This document shows positions 7,256 through 16,969 of a DNA stretch of 64,000 bases, piece after piece (within the stretch, counting starts at the first letter, position 1; every line of letters begins with the position of its first letter). The notes beneath the pieces were generated by a model. It was given only the letters and a program-made list of their open reading frames with translations, ran no database searches and was not told the origin of the DNA. A program made the translations under genes and the position numbers. Source of the DNA: an uncultured Christensenellaceae bacterium (lineage in GTDB: Bacteria; Bacillota; Clostridia; Christensenellales; UBA1242); contig CAJULT010000001.1 of assembly GCA_910587225.1 (NCBI GenBank), positions 1-64,000 on the forward strand, in the 5' to 3' direction.

Positions 7256-7918
7256 TTATATATTTGTCCTATTATTTAACGCTCCGGGATACAAAGGCAA
7301 ATTATCTATCCCTGGGCATACGCTAGCTTCTGGTGCTTGCTGACATGGTGGAACTACTGGGTATCCATATGAAGGGATGAGCAAGTCTACAACTGAAGTT
7401 ACTTTAACAAGTACTTGGATGCAAGCAGTGATTGTGAAAGTGTTGTCGCCAGAGAAAGTTCCGATTGTGCTTGACAGAAGTGCAGTAGCAGTAATATTTA
7501 CTGGGGTGAGCGCTGGTTGTGGCACGAATAAGATAATGTTCTTTATAAGTGTTACTGTGCCGGCAGCTGTTCCCAAAACGCCATTGGCGTCACGATAAGT
7601 AACTGTTACTGGAATTGTAATTGTCATGCTTACATTGGCGTAATTTGGATTTGAGTCAATTCGGTCAACTGTAAGATCGGTTACTGTGGCAGGCGCTCCT
7701 GTTGAATTTTGAGCAGAAACATAGGTGAGTGGAAGTGCTGGGTTTGCAGGATTGAAGCCTGTTACTGGAATGACAACTCCTGTTTCGGTGCTTGTAGATA
7801 CGCAAGCGTCAAAAACTTTGGTGGTTTCAATTAAGACTTTTTCACATATTCCATTTGTAGGATTGCCTGTCATCGGGCCGGGACGAGCGGGGTTTGTATT
7901 GTTTATGAAAAACGACAT
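7256..7918 (-). CDS. Uncharacterised beta-rich protein, possible spore or cell surface component
   Basis: 220 residues, ATG 7918 with AAAGGAGGAAACA upstream. No signal peptide, no membrane helix. Composition is rich in Thr/Val/Ile/Pro/Asn with alternating beta-type stretches (VSMTITIPVTVTYRD) and four or five Cys, including CEKVLIETTKVFDACVS near the N-terminus and CQQAPEASVCPG near the C-terminus. An N-terminal Cys-x2-Val...Val-(Y/F)-Asp-x-Cys pattern recalls uncharacterised clostridial proteins that I would associate with the spore surface, but this is from memory and not testable here. Stands alone between terminators. Function unknown. Confidence 0.65.
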   Translation of the reverse strand: MSFFINNTNPARPGPMTGNPTNGICEKVLIETTKVFDACVSTSTETGVVIPVTGFNPANPALPLTYVSAQNSTGAPATVTDLTVDRIDSNPNYANVSMTITIPVTVTYRDANGVLGTAAGTVTLIKNIILFVPQPALTPVNITATALLSSTIGTFSGDNTFTITACIQVLVKVTSVVDLLIPSYGYPVVPPCQQAPEASVCPGIDNLPLYPGALNNRTNI

Positions 7919-8017
7919 TGTTTCCTCCTTTTATGCATAAATGAGTTTTTCGAGTGCAAATGCATACACTTTAAAATATGCGGCAGGGTAATGTTTTTGT
8001 GCATAGTGAAAATATTT

Positions 8018-8046
8018 TTGCCATATTTTATTTTTTGTGTTATACT
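8018..8046 (+). promoter_or_regulatory. Sigma-A promoter of prfB
   Basis: TTGCCA (8018-8023), 17-bp spacer, TATACT (8041-8046) with an extended -10 TGT immediately before it. Confidence 0.7.
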
Positions 8047-8064
8047 CTTCTAAGTGAGGAAAAT

Positions 8065-9160
8065 ATGATTTTAGATAACGTTAAAGAAAGACTAAATGTA
8101 CTTAGTGATGACTACTCCTTTTTAAAGGAGTGTCTTTGACTACGCTAAAATTACAGCTGACCTTGAAAAACTGAAAGAGGAGCAAACTAGCGAGGGCTTT
8201 TATAGCGACCAGGCAAAAGTACTGAAAGTGGGAAAGGCGGTAAAAGAAATTGAAAGAAAGCTTAATCTTTTGAAAAGCCTAAGTAGCGGACTTAATGACC
8301 TTAAAGCCCTTATTGAAATGTACGAAGAGAGCATGGACGCAAGCCTCGAAAGTGAAATTGAAAGTGAACTTTTAAAACTTGAAGCAGCATTTGACAAAGC
8401 AAGAATTGACACTCTTTTGAGTGGAAAATATGATAGTTATGATGCGATACTGACCCTGCACGCAGGCGCGGGCGGAACAGAAGCGCAGGATTGGACTGAC
8501 ATGCTTTATCGTATGTATAGCATGTACTGCGAGAAAAATGATTTTAAAATTAAAGTATTAGATGTGCTTGACGGTGATGAAGCTGGACTTAAATCTGTTA
8601 CCTTTGAAGTTTTAGGGACAAATGCTTATGGTTATTTAAAGGCGGAAAAAGGTGTGCATAGACTTGTGCGCATATCACCATTTGACGCAAGTGCGAGGCG
8701 GCATACTAGTTTTGCTAGCGTGGAAGTTATGCCAAAGATTGAGGATAAGCCAGATATTGAAATTCGGGCGGAGGATCTCAAAGTTGACACCTATCGCGCA
8801 TCGGGCGCGGGCGGGCAGCACATTAATAAGACTGACAGTGCGGTGAGAATTACTCATATTCCAACTGGGATTGTTGTGGCTTGTCAGACTGAGCGTAGTC
8901 AGATACAAAACCGCGAAACTGCTATGCAAATGCTTTACTCAAAGCTAGTAGAAAAGCAGGAAAGCGAAGAAATGGAAAAGCTTGCAGCTATTCGCGGTGA
9001 AATTAAGAAGATAGAGTGGGGTAGCCAAATCCGTTCCTATGTGTTCTGCCCGTATACTCTTGTTAAAGACCACCGAACTGGGTATGAAGAGACCGATGTG
9101 ACTTCGGTTATGAATGGTAATTTGCAGGAATTTATTAACGAATACTTAAAGAAAATTTAG
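8065..9160 (+). CDS. prfB: Peptide chain release factor 2 (programmed +1 frameshift)
   Basis: RF2 recognises UGA and UAA and hydrolyses peptidyl-tRNA. Translation starts at ATG 8065 (GAGGAAAAT upstream), runs 24 codons to an in-frame TGA at 8137-8139 and must shift +1 at CTT (8134-8136) to continue with GAC at 8138; total about 364 residues. Key motifs in the main frame: SPF anticodon tripeptide (VRISPFDASARRHTS) and the catalytic GGQ (SGAGGQHINKTDSAVR). tsaD follows after 8 bp, so the two are probably cotranscribed. Confidence 0.96.
8124..8140 (+). promoter_or_regulatory. RF2 autoregulatory recoding site
   Basis: Internal Shine-Dalgarno AAAGGAG (8124-8130), three-base gap, then slippery CTT followed by TGA C (8134-8140). 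This is the classic architecture: slow UGA recognition when RF2 is scarce promotes the +1 shift. Confidence 0.95.
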
Positions 9161-9168
9161 AGGATAAA

Positions 9169-10227
9169 ATGAACTATTTTGATAGAATGAAGGTTAAATT
9201 TGAGGCGCTGAGGGATAAAAAAGAGGTTATCCTTGCTTCTATCGAGTCTTCTTGCGATGAAACAAGTGTTGCGATTATTAAAAATGGGCGTCAGGTGCTT
9301 TCCAACATTGTGGCATCTCAGATTGAAATTCACAGGCGCTTTGGAGGCGTTGTTCCAGAAGTTGCATCTAGAAATCATATTACCGCAATTGCGAACATAT
9401 TTGAAGAAGCTGTTAGCGCAGCGGGCATTCAAAAAGAGGAACTTGACGCGATAGCTGTGACCTATGGTGCAGGACTTGTAGGGGCGCTACTTGTTGGTGT
9501 GAACTACGCAAAAGCGCTAGCTTACTCGCTCGACATTCCACTTATTGCGGTTAGCCACGTGCATGGGCATATTGCGGCAAACTATATTTCGCATCCTGAC
9601 CTTGAGCCGCCTTTCGTATGTCTTATGGTAAGCGGTGGGCATACAGCACTACTTGACATTTGCGATTATGAAGAATTTAAACTTTTGGGGACAACTGTTG
9701 ATGACGCGGCTGGCGAGGCTTTTGATAAAGTCGCAAGGGTTTTAGGACTTCCATACCCGGGAGGGCCTGAGATAGATAAGCTTGCAAAGCAGGGAAAAAA
9801 CTGTTACAAATTTACTGTATCGTCAAGTTTGAAAGGAACTTTCAATTTCTCGTTCAGTGGTATCAAGACGGCAGTTGTTAACTTTGTACATAACCACAAT
9901 CAAAAAGGTGAAGAGTTTTCGCCGGCTGACATTGCATGTTCCTTTCAAGAGTGTGTAACCGAAGAGCTTACCTCTAAAGCTATCGCTGCTTGCTCTTTTG
10001 CGGGGCGGGATCGGCTTGTTGTTGCGGGTGGCGTTGGTGCGAACTACCGCTTAAAAGAAAAACTGGAAGAGGGGTGCAAGAAGGAAGGAATTAAATTTTA
10101 TGCACCAGTTTTAAAATACTGCACCGACAATGCGGCTATGATAGGTTCTGCCGCTTACTACATGATTAAAAAAGGGTTAGGTCTTGCTGATTTGACTTTG
10201 ACAGGCAAGCCTAATGTGAGTTTATAA
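9169..10227 (+). CDS. tsaD: tRNA N6-adenosine threonylcarbamoyltransferase
   Basis: Transfers the threonylcarbamoyl group to A37 of ANN-decoding tRNAs (t6A), with TsaB/TsaE as partners in bacteria. 352 residues, ASKHA fold. Visible: SIESSCDETSVAI phosphate loop, metal-binding HVHGHIAANY (HxxxH), SGGHTALL, and the GEAFDKVARVLGLPYPGGP signature. The first about 20 residues (MNYFDRMKVKFEALRDKK) are an extra N-terminal stretch; AGAGGATAAA precedes ATG 9169, supporting this start. Functionally linked to tcdA (33315) and mtaB (18253), which further modify t6A. Confidence 0.96.
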   Translation: MNYFDRMKVKFEALRDKKEVILASIESSCDETSVAIIKNGRQVLSNIVASQIEIHRRFGGVVPEVASRNHITAIANIFEEAVSAAGIQKEELDAIAVTYGAGLVGALLVGVNYAKALAYSLDIPLIAVSHVHGHIAANYISHPDLEPPFVCLMVSGGHTALLDICDYEEFKLLGTTVDDAAGEAFDKVARVLGLPYPGGPEIDKLAKQGKNCYKFTVSSSLKGTFNFSFSGIKTAVVNFVHNHNQKGEEFSPADIACSFQECVTEELTSKAIAACSFAGRDRLVVAGGVGANYRLKEKLEEGCKKEGIKFYAPVLKYCTDNAAMIGSAAYYMIKKGLGLADLTLTGKPNVSL

Positions 10228-10236
10228 GGAGAAAAA

Positions 10237-11430
10237 ATGGAACTTTTAGCACCTGCTGGAAATATAGACAAACTTATCACTGCTGTGCATTTCGGTGCAG
10301 ACGCGGTGTATTTTTCGGGCAAGCGATTTGGGCTTCGCGCTTTTGCGGGCAATTTTGAGGATAATGAAATTGTTGAGGCGATGAACTATCTTCACGCTCG
10401 CGGCAAAAAAGGATACATAACACTTAATATTGTTGCAAATGATGAAGATTTTGAAGGGCTTGATGAATATCTTGAACTTCTAGTTAAAGCAAAAGTTGAC
10501 GCTTTGATTGTGAGCGACCTTGGTCTAGTGGCATACATACATAAAAAGCAGCCATCTCTTGTCATTCATGTAAGCACTCAGGCAAATGTAACAAACACTG
10601 CCTCAGCAAAAGTTTTTGCGGATATGGGAGCAAAACGCATTGTGCTTGCAAGAGAACTTTCTTTAAGACAGATTAAAGCTATGCATGCCGCTCTTGGTGA
10701 TAGCATTGAACTTGAAGCTTTTGCTCATGGCGCTATGTGCATTTCCTATTCGGGCAGATGTCTACTTTCAAACTATATGACAGGTCGTCCGTCTAACCAT
10801 GGCGCATGTGTGCAGGCGTGCAGATGGCGTTATACTATTAAGGAAGAAGATACAAACGGTGAGTATCCTATTGAAGAGGACGAGAGGGGAACATACATTT
10901 TAAATTCAAAGGATATGAACATGATTTCTCATCTTAAAGAAATGAAAGATGCGGGCATTGTAAGTATTAAGATTGAAGGGCGAATGAAATCGGTTTATTA
11001 TGTAGCGACTGTTGTCAACGCGTACAGGCGTGCGCTTGATAGCGCCAATATGCAACCAAGCCAAGAAATTATTGCCGAACTTGAAAAAACTAGCCACAGA
11101 AATTATACAACTGGCTTCTTCCTTGGGGCTAAAGATAAGGAATATATTGAAAGTTCAATGCCTGTTCAAACGCATGAATTTGTTGCTGTTGTAGTAGAAA
11201 AGAAAGAGGGTGGAGTTGTGCTTGAAATGAGAAATCGCTTCGTTGAAGGCGAAAAACTTGAAATTTTATCTCCAAATCCTGAAATTTTCAATAAAAAGAT
11301 GGAAATAAAAGCTATGACTGACGCAAATGGCGAGGCTGTTACAGATGTGAAAGGCGTTCAGCAACGGGTGTATTTACCTACCTCGCTTCCTTTGGAAGTA
11401 GGAGATATTTTAAGAAGAGAGTGTAAATAA
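10237..11430 (+). CDS. trhP: U32-family tRNA hydroxylation protein (TrhP/YrrO/YegQ-like)
   Basis: 397 residues; starts MELLAPAGNIDKLITAVHFGADAVY as in U32 'peptidases', and carries the family signature EAFAHGAMCISYSGRCLLSNYM followed by GACVQACRWRY, supplying the conserved cysteines. Current knowledge assigns TrhP/YegQ-type U32 proteins to prephenate-dependent 5-hydroxylation of U34 in tRNA rather than proteolysis. ATG 10237 has AAGGAG upstream, 9 bp after tsaD, in line with a prfB-tsaD-U32 transcription unit. Another U32 subfamily member cannot be excluded. Confidence 0.85.
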   Translation: MELLAPAGNIDKLITAVHFGADAVYFSGKRFGLRAFAGNFEDNEIVEAMNYLHARGKKGYITLNIVANDEDFEGLDEYLELLVKAKVDALIVSDLGLVAYIHKKQPSLVIHVSTQANVTNTASAKVFADMGAKRIVLARELSLRQIKAMHAALGDSIELEAFAHGAMCISYSGRCLLSNYMTGRPSNHGACVQACRWRYTIKEEDTNGEYPIEEDERGTYILNSKDMNMISHLKEMKDAGIVSIKIEGRMKSVYYVATVVNAYRRALDSANMQPSQEIIAELEKTSHRNYTTGFFLGAKDKEYIESSMPVQTHEFVAVVVEKKEGGVVLEMRNRFVEGEKLEILSPNPEIFNKKMEIKAMTDANGEAVTDVKGVQQRVYLPTSLPLEVGDILRRECK

Positions 11431-11442
11431 TAAAATTCTATC

Positions 11443-11470
11443 TTGACAAATTAAAAATTTGTGATACAAT
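11443..11470 (+). promoter_or_regulatory. Sigma-A promoter of the 11491 gene
   Basis: TTGACA (11443-11448), 16-bp spacer, TACAAT (11465-11470). The CTATCTTGACAAATT context is repeated upstream of the 44834 gene. Confidence 0.75.
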
Positions 11471-11490
11471 ATAGTCATAAAGGAGTACTT

Positions 11491-11853
11491 ATGCCAAAAA
11501 TATGGGAGGATGCACCTGTGATGCCATCATTATTAGAGAGAAGAATTGCATGTTATGACTTTTTAAATTCTTGTCTTGAAAATTTAGATATAACAAATAA
11601 GTTTGATTTGCGCAAAGAACTTTGTAGGGTTATAGCTCGCTTTGCGGAAATTATGAAATCTTATGAGACTAATAAAAATGAGATGGGCTTGGCTGCCGGC
11701 AGATCATATTTGGTGGATGCCCTTTGCGAAACTGAAAATGATTGCGTGGCATTTGAGAAGGAACTTAAAAAGAGAAAGATTCAGCATGATAACCCTTATT
11801 CATTGCCTCAATCTAAAACCAAGACCAATACAAAAGGGGACGAAGATGAATAA
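11491..11853 (+). CDS. Hypothetical 120-residue protein
   Basis: Starts at ATG 11491, which follows AAAGGAGTACTT; an earlier in-frame GTG at 11461 lies in the promoter. No signal peptide. Predicted mostly helical (KFDLRKELCRVIARFAEIMKSY), with a hydrophilic Lys/Asp/Glu tail. Monocistronic with its own promoter and terminator. Similar in style to other short acidic-tailed accessory proteins in this window (37093, 44834, 45418, 60026). No family recognised. Confidence 0.65.
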   Translation: MPKIWEDAPVMPSLLERRIACYDFLNSCLENLDITNKFDLRKELCRVIARFAEIMKSYETNKNEMGLAAGRSYLVDALCETENDCVAFEKELKKRKIQHDNPYSLPQSKTKTNTKGDEDE

Positions 11854-11856
11854 AAT

Positions 11857-11882
11857 AACAAGGTGTTTACCTTGTTTTTTTA
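11857..11882 (+). terminator. Rho-independent terminator
   Basis: AACAAGGT GTTT ACCTTGTT (11857-11876) followed by a T run. Confidence 0.85.
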
Positions 11883-11971
11883 TTTGTTTTATTTTATATA
11901 AATATATTTATTAGTAAATAATAGAGCGTAAAAATTTCGTCAAAAAAATTTTAAAAAAGTGACATTTTTTG

Positions 11972-12000
11972 TTGACTATTTTTTATTTTTTGCATATAAT
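11972..12000 (+). promoter_or_regulatory. Sigma-A promoter of the hrcA operon
   Basis: TTGACT (11972-11977), 17-bp spacer, TATAAT (11995-12000). The start site would fall in the CIRCE element. Confidence 0.85.
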
Positions 12001-12004
12001 AGTG

Positions 12005-12031
12005 CTAGCAGTCTTGAAAGAAGAGTGCTAA
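12005..12031 (+). promoter_or_regulatory. CIRCE operator (HrcA-binding site)
   Basis: CTAGCAGTC - 9 bp - GAGTGCTAA. The right arm is a perfect CIRCE half-site; the left arm differs from TTAGCACTC at two positions. Spacing (N9) and position over the transcription start are canonical, so autorepression of hrcA-grpE-dnaK-dnaJ by HrcA is expected. Confidence 0.85.
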
Positions 12032-12055
12032 AAAGTCGAATTAAAGGAAACAATT

Positions 12056-13057
12056 ATGGAGCTATCAGAGCGCAAAAAGAAAATTCTTTGTATGGCGATT
12101 GAAGAGTACATCAAAGATTCCAGTCCGATAACAAGTGGCGGAATTAAGGATGTGGCTTCACTGGAATGTTCAACAGCTACGCTTAGAAATGAGCTTAACG
12201 CCTTAGAGGCTATGGGGTTTTTAAAACAGCTTCATACCTCAGGTGGACGAATTCCAACGCCGCAGGGGTATAGGTTTTATGTAGAAAACCTACTTAGTGG
12301 GGTGAGTGCTAGCGAGCATGAACTTGAAAAGGTAAGACAGCTTATCTCATCTCGTACAAGTAGTCTAAGCGAAATCCTTAACGGAATTGCAAAGATTGTC
12401 AGCAACGCGACAAATTATCCAACTGTGGTTATGATGAATGGAATTGATAACCTCGTTATGACCGAGTTTAAAATTATACCTCTTCTTGAAAATAAGATTA
12501 TGGTTTTGATAGGTACTATGGCGGGATATATCAATGAAACTATGGAAGTTAAGGCTGGAATAAAAGAGTGCGAAGATGCTTCAGCATACCTAACCAAAAA
12601 CTTTAGAGGAGCGACGGTAGGTTACCTTATCGAAAACATTGACTTTTTAGAGGAAGGCATGAACGACGAAATCGCCTCCTTCCAAATGGTTGTAAATTCG
12701 CTTGTTAAAGGGCTTAAAAAGATGAACAGCCAAAAACTTATCAATGTTGAAAGGGAAGGCAGCGTCAAGCTTTTAGAAGATGGAAAGAGCTTGGAAGATG
12801 CTAAAAAGGTATTATCTATGCTCGACGACCGCGAGCAACTTGAAAAAAGTCTTCACCTAAGCGGTAAAGGAGATATTGAAGTAACCGTTGCCGAAGAGGA
12901 AGAAGCGGTAGCGTCAGTTGTTAAAGCGCCAATCCTGCTTCAAGGGCGGCAGCTTGCGTCAATTGGGGTTATTGGCCCGCAGAGAATGGAATATTCAAAA
13001 ATCGCTTCCGCGCTTAAAGTGGTCGTTGATGTACTTAAAGATTTAAAAGGAGAATAG
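12056..13057 (+). CDS. hrcA: Heat-shock transcriptional repressor HrcA
   Basis: 333 residues. N-terminal winged-helix region (SERKKKILCMAIEEYIKDSSPITSGGI then STATLRNELNALE, typical of HrcA), followed by the GAF-like dimerisation domain with the IPTPQGYRFYV motif. HrcA binds CIRCE and needs GroEL for activity. ATG 12056 has AAAGGAAA upstream. First gene of the class I heat-shock operon; grpE follows after 2 bp. Confidence 0.95.
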   Translation: MELSERKKKILCMAIEEYIKDSSPITSGGIKDVASLECSTATLRNELNALEAMGFLKQLHTSGGRIPTPQGYRFYVENLLSGVSASEHELEKVRQLISSRTSSLSEILNGIAKIVSNATNYPTVVMMNGIDNLVMTEFKIIPLLENKIMVLIGTMAGYINETMEVKAGIKECEDASAYLTKNFRGATVGYLIENIDFLEEGMNDEIASFQMVVNSLVKGLKKMNSQKLINVEREGSVKLLEDGKSLEDAKKVLSMLDDREQLEKSLHLSGKGDIEVTVAEEEEAVASVVKAPILLQGRQLASIGVIGPQRMEYSKIASALKVVVDVLKDLKGE

Positions 13058-13059
13058 AG

Positions 13060-13608
13060 GTGGACAAGAAACATAAAAAAGAAAGCTGCGGCTGCAAAGA
13101 AGACAATTGCCATTGCGGCGAGCATTGTGAATGCGGTGATGAGTGCAAGTGCGGTGAAAATTGCGACTGCAAATGTGAGAGCGAAGATAAAAGCCTTGAA
13201 TACTTAGATCTTGCGCGGCGGGTTCAAGCGGACTTTGACAACTATCGGCGTCATGCAAGTGAGCAGGTAGATAAAGCGCGCATAAGCGGACAGGTGTCGG
13301 TGATTGAAGCGTTTCTGCCTTGTCTTGACACCTTTAAAGAAGCCAAGAAAGTTATTACTGACCCAAGCGTACTCGAAGGTGTGAATATGATTGAAAATAA
13401 GATCATTTCGGCACTTAGCGAACTGGGGGTTGAAAAAATTGATGCCATTGGGCAAAAATATGATGCGCATTTACATAACGCGATTGCAGTTATGCGAGAT
13501 GAGCAAAAAGAAAACGATATCATCTTGGATGAATACCAAGCGGGATATAAATTTAAAGACAAAGTGATTAGATATTCAAAAGTCATAGTCAATAAAAAGG
13601 AGGATTAA
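13060..13608 (+). CDS. grpE: Nucleotide exchange factor GrpE with cysteine-rich N-terminal extension
   Basis: 182 residues, GTG start at 13060 with AGAATAGAG upstream. The C-terminal 135 residues are a normal GrpE: coiled coil ([18 protein letters not shown]), four-helix region and beta wing ([21 protein letters not shown]). GrpE releases ADP from DnaK. The unusual part is residues 10-39, which carry 11 Cys in CxC steps (CGC, CHC, CEC, CKC, CDCKC) separated by acidic/His residues, much like a metallothionein; it replaces the acidic disordered tail seen in most GrpE proteins. Metal or redox sensing is inference. Lies between hrcA and dnaK. Confidence 0.93.
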   Translation: MDKKHKKESCGCKEDNCHCGEHCECGDECKCGENCDCKCESEDKSLEYLDLARRVQADFDNYRRHASEQVDKARISGQVSVIEAFLPCLDTFKEAKKVITDPSVLEGVNMIENKIISALSELGVEKIDAIGQKYDAHLHNAIAVMRDEQKENDIILDEYQAGYKFKDKVIRYSKVIVNKKED

Positions 13609-13612
13609 AATT

Positions 13613-15427
13613 ATGTCAAAGATTATTGGAATAGACTTAGGAACAACAAATTCATGTGTAGCGGTTATGGAAGGCGGAAAACCTACAGTTATCGCAAATG
13701 CAGAGGGAGATAGAACTACTCCATCTGTTGTAGCTTATACCAAAGAGGGAGAGCGCCTTGTTGGTAAGGTGGCAAAGCGTCAGGCTATTGTCAATGCGGA
13801 CAACACTGTTGCCTCAATCAAACGTGAAATGGGTACAAACTACAAAGCAAAACTTAACGGAAAGGAATACTCTCCACAAGAGATTTCAGCAATGGTGCTT
13901 TCAAAACTTAAAGCAGATGCTGAAAGCTATTTAGGCGGAAAGGTAACTCAGGCGGTTATTACCGTGCCTGCTTACTTTAACGACAGCCAGCGTCAAGCAA
14001 CAAAGGACGCAGGAAAGATTGCAGGGCTTGAAGTGCTTAGAATTATCAATGAGCCTACGGCTGCCGCTCTTGCTTACGGACTTGACAAAGGGGAGAGCGC
14101 TAACCAAAAGATTTTAGTTTACGACCTTGGTGGCGGAACTTTCGACGTTTCTATTCTTGAAATTGGCGACGGCGTATTTGAAGTGCTTTCAACAAACGGA
14201 AATACTCGCCTCGGCGGTGACGATTTTGATAATCGTATTATTGACCTTCTTGTTGAAGAGTTTAAGAAGACTAACAATATTGACCTTTCAACAGACAAAC
14301 TTGCAACTCAAAGACTTAAAGAAGCGGCAGAAAAGGCTAAGATTGACCTTTCTGCAACTCCAAAAACCACAATCTCACTTCCATTCATTTCAGCTGATGC
14401 AACCGGCCCTAAACACATGGAATATGAGCTTACCCGTGCTAAGTTTGATGCTATCACAGAGGATCTTGTGAAAGAAACCATTGACTGCACAATCAAAGCG
14501 CTTAAAGATGCTAAACTTGATAAAAACGACATTAACAAGGTTGTACTTGTAGGCGGTTCTACTCGTATACCAGCTGTTTATGAGGCTGTTAAAAATTACA
14601 TCGGCAAAGACCCATACAAAGGTATCAACCCTGATGAGTGCGTAGCTGTTGGTGCGGCTATTCAGGCGGGTGTACTTGGGGGAGAAGTTAAAGACGTTCT
14701 TCTTCTTGACGTAACTCCACTTTCACTCGGTATTGAAACTCTTGGCGGCGTATTTACTAAGCTTATTGAGAGAAACACCACTATCCCTACAAAAAAATCA
14801 CAAGTGTTCTCAACCGCGGTTGACAATCAGCCGGGCGTGGACATCCATGTTCTTCAAGGGGAGCGCGAATTTGCTGCTCAAAACAAAACTCTTGGCAGAT
14901 TCCAACTTACTGATATTCCACCTGCTCCACGCGGCGTGCCTCAAATTGAAGTTACTTTCGATATTGACGCAAACGGAATTGTAAATGTGTCAGCTAAGGA
15001 TCTTGGCACAAATAAGGAACAAAAGATTACTATTACCGCATCTTCAAATCTTAAAGATGAGGACATTGAAAAGGCAATCAAAGAAGCTGAGGAACATGCC
15101 GAGGAAGATAAGAAACGCAAAGAGTTTGTTGAAACTAAAAACCAAGCAGATAACATGGTTTACAGCATTGAAAAGATGATTAAAGATAACGGCGACAAAC
15201 TTTCAGCAGATGACAAGAAAAAACTTGAAGATGCAGTAGAGAAAGCTAAGAAAGATTTTGAAAGCACTGATATTGAGGTGTTAAAGAAAGGTCTTGAAGA
15301 GCTTACTAATGTTTCAAACGAAGTGTTTACAAGAATGTATCAAAACGCCAACCCAAATCCAAACGGTACAAACCCAAATGGAAATAACGGCGGAAGCGAT
15401 AGCGATCCAGAGGTTGTCGTAGACTAA
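13613..15427 (+). CDS. dnaK: Chaperone DnaK (Hsp70)
   Basis: 604 residues, standard length. ATPase domain begins [19 protein letters not shown]; phosphate-2 region [28 protein letters not shown]; then linker [16 protein letters not shown] into the substrate-binding domain and a C-terminal lid, ending in an Asn/Gly/Pro-rich tail. Works with GrpE (upstream) and DnaJ (downstream). AAGGAGG lies before ATG 13613. Under CIRCE/HrcA control. Confidence 0.98.
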   Translation: MSKIIGIDLGTTNSCVAVMEGGKPTVIANAEGDRTTPSVVAYTKEGERLVGKVAKRQAIVNADNTVASIKREMGTNYKAKLNGKEYSPQEISAMVLSKLKADAESYLGGKVTQAVITVPAYFNDSQRQATKDAGKIAGLEVLRIINEPTAAALAYGLDKGESANQKILVYDLGGGTFDVSILEIGDGVFEVLSTNGNTRLGGDDFDNRIIDLLVEEFKKTNNIDLSTDKLATQRLKEAAEKAKIDLSATPKTTISLPFISADATGPKHMEYELTRAKFDAITEDLVKETIDCTIKALKDAKLDKNDINKVVLVGGSTRIPAVYEAVKNYIGKDPYKGINPDECVAVGAAIQAGVLGGEVKDVLLLDVTPLSLGIETLGGVFTKLIERNTTIPTKKSQVFSTAVDNQPGVDIHVLQGEREFAAQNKTLGRFQLTDIPPAPRGVPQIEVTFDIDANGIVNVSAKDLGTNKEQKITITASSNLKDEDIEKAIKEAEEHAEEDKKRKEFVETKNQADNMVYSIEKMIKDNGDKLSADDKKKLEDAVEKAKKDFESTDIEVLKKGLEELTNVSNEVFTRMYQNANPNPNGTNPNGNNGGSDSDPEVVVD

Positions 15428-15443
15428 ATAAAAAGGACAAATT

Positions 15444-16565
15444 ATGTCAAAGGATTATTACAAAATTTTAGGTGTTGAGAAGGGGGCGAGTGAGGACGAA
15501 ATTAAGTCCTCATATCGTCGTCTTGCAAAAAAATATCATCCAGACCTTAACAAAACCGAAGAGGCAGCAGCTAAGTTTAAAGAAATTAATGAAGCCTATG
15601 AAGTGCTTGGCGACAGCCAAAAGCGTGCAAACTATGACCAGTTCGGCACTGCGGACGGGGCGCAGTTTGGTGGGCAAGGCGGAGCAGGTGGCTTTGGTGA
15701 CTTTTTTAGCGGAGCAGGCGGCTTCGGTGACTTTTTCAGCGACCTCTTTTCTGGGTTTGGTGGCGGTGAGCGGGGCGCGCGAGCTGCGGCTGTCGGCGAA
15801 GATATTTATGCTGAAATGAATTTAAGTTTTGAAGAGGCATGCTTTGGCTGCGAGAAAAATATAACAATCGGTAAGATTGAAAGATGCTCTGCTTGCTCGG
15901 GAACTGGCGCAAAGAACGGAACAGAACTTTCCACCTGTCCAGACTGCCATGGCAGCGGTAGAGTTCGTTTCCAACAGCAGACCATGTTTGGCACAACTAT
16001 TCGTGAGGGTGCATGTCCTAAGTGCGAAGGTCGAGGCAAGATAATAAAAGAAAAATGCTCTGCTTGCAGCGGAAAGGGCTATACCAGAGTTTCAAAACAA
16101 GTTAAAGTTAAAGTCCCTGCCGGAATTGATAACGGGCAAACTCTGCGCATGCGTGGGGAGGGTAATGCACCAACAAGACCGGGAACAAATGGCGACCTTA
16201 ATATAAAGATTAGTGTAGCGCCGCATAAGATGCTTGTGCGAAAAGGGGACGACCTCTATCTTGACCTGTATCTGCCATTTACTACAATGCTACTTGGCGG
16301 GAAAATAGATATTCCAACGCTTGAAGGAAATTATACGCTTAACATTCCAGAACTTACTGCATCAGGAACAGTTATGAGAATAAAAAATAAGGGCGTGAAA
16401 GCAGTCAATAGAAATTATCATGGCGACCTACTGGTAACCGTTAAATCGGAAGCACCTCGAACGCTTGATAAGGAAACCAAAAAACAAGTTGAAACTATTG
16501 CAGCTAAGCTTGGTCAATCTTCATATCCAAAGTATGATAAATTTAAAAAACAAATGGATAAATAA
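15444..16565 (+). CDS. dnaJ: Co-chaperone DnaJ (Hsp40)
   Basis: 373 residues. J domain at 1-70 with HPD (KKYHPDLNK), Gly/Phe-rich linker (about 75-115), four CxxCxGxG zinc-binding repeats ([32 protein letters not shown]) and C-terminal substrate domains. Stimulates DnaK ATPase. Last gene of the hrcA operon, with a terminator right after the stop codon. Confidence 0.97.
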   Translation: MSKDYYKILGVEKGASEDEIKSSYRRLAKKYHPDLNKTEEAAAKFKEINEAYEVLGDSQKRANYDQFGTADGAQFGGQGGAGGFGDFFSGAGGFGDFFSDLFSGFGGGERGARAAAVGEDIYAEMNLSFEEACFGCEKNITIGKIERCSACSGTGAKNGTELSTCPDCHGSGRVRFQQQTMFGTTIREGACPKCEGRGKIIKEKCSACSGKGYTRVSKQVKVKVPAGIDNGQTLRMRGEGNAPTRPGTNGDLNIKISVAPHKMLVRKGDDLYLDLYLPFTTMLLGGKIDIPTLEGNYTLNIPELTASGTVMRIKNKGVKAVNRNYHGDLLVTVKSEAPRTLDKETKKQVETIAAKLGQSSYPKYDKFKKQMDK

Positions 16566-16590
16566 AACCATGCAATTTGCATGGTTTTTT
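16564..16590 (+). terminator. hrcA-dnaJ operon terminator
   Basis: AACCATGCAA / TTGCATGGTT stem plus TTTTTT. Nearly the same hairpin recurs at 17484-17508. Confidence 0.85.
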
Positions 16591-16602
16591 AATTATTGTA
16601 TA

Positions 16603-16842
16603 TTAAATATTTATATTTGTATCTTCAAATAAAGGACTATCTAAAAATTCCAAAATAGTCATGTTAAATCCTCTTGCAAGTAAAAATATTGTTGTAAAGG
16701 TAACGGTTTTATTTCTGTCATTCATTATACTAGCCATAGCGCCATGACAAATTCCAGAATCTTGTTCTAATCTATATTGAGTCATATTCTTTTCTTTTAA
16801 AAGTTCTTTTATTCTTAACGAAACTGCTTTATTTACGGTCAT
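16603..16842 (-). CDS. XRE-family helix-turn-helix regulator
   Basis: 79 residues from ATG 16842 (AGGAGGAAGT upstream; an earlier in-frame ATG at 16866 lacks a site). HTH_3-type fold: IKELLKEKNMTQYRLEQDSG then ICHGAMASIMNDRNKTVTF. No effector domain. Lies between dnaJ and rsmE, divergent from the SLOG-family gene, where prmA is found in many Firmicutes. Repeated TATGTCTATRCA sequences upstream look like its operators. Confidence 0.8.
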   Translation of the reverse strand: MTVNKAVSLRIKELLKEKNMTQYRLEQDSGICHGAMASIMNDRNKTVTFTTIFLLARGFNMTILEFLDSPLFEDTNINI

Positions 16843-16853
16843 ACTTCCTCCTA

Positions 16854-16918
16854 TATGTCTATGCAACTACTTAAATTTAATAAAAAATTTAAAAATAGTA
16901 TGTCTATACAGCGACATA
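16854..16918. promoter_or_regulatory. Repeated operator-like motif between the XRE and SLOG genes
   Basis: TATGTCTATGCA (16854-16865) and TATGTCTATACA (16899-16910) are direct repeats 45 bp apart; the second continues to GACATA (16913-16918) giving a TATGTC-N8-GACATA dyad. The second copy contains a minus-strand TAGACA that could be the XRE promoter -35. Confidence 0.5.
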
Positions 16919-16969
16919 TTATTTGGAGATTGGTAGGGGTTTGTTGTAAAATAATAGCAGGAGGTAAAA

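Noticed and set aside
7377..7598. Plus-strand frame opposite the 7256-7918 gene
   Set aside because: The minus-strand gene has a strong ribosome site and terminator; the plus frame has neither.
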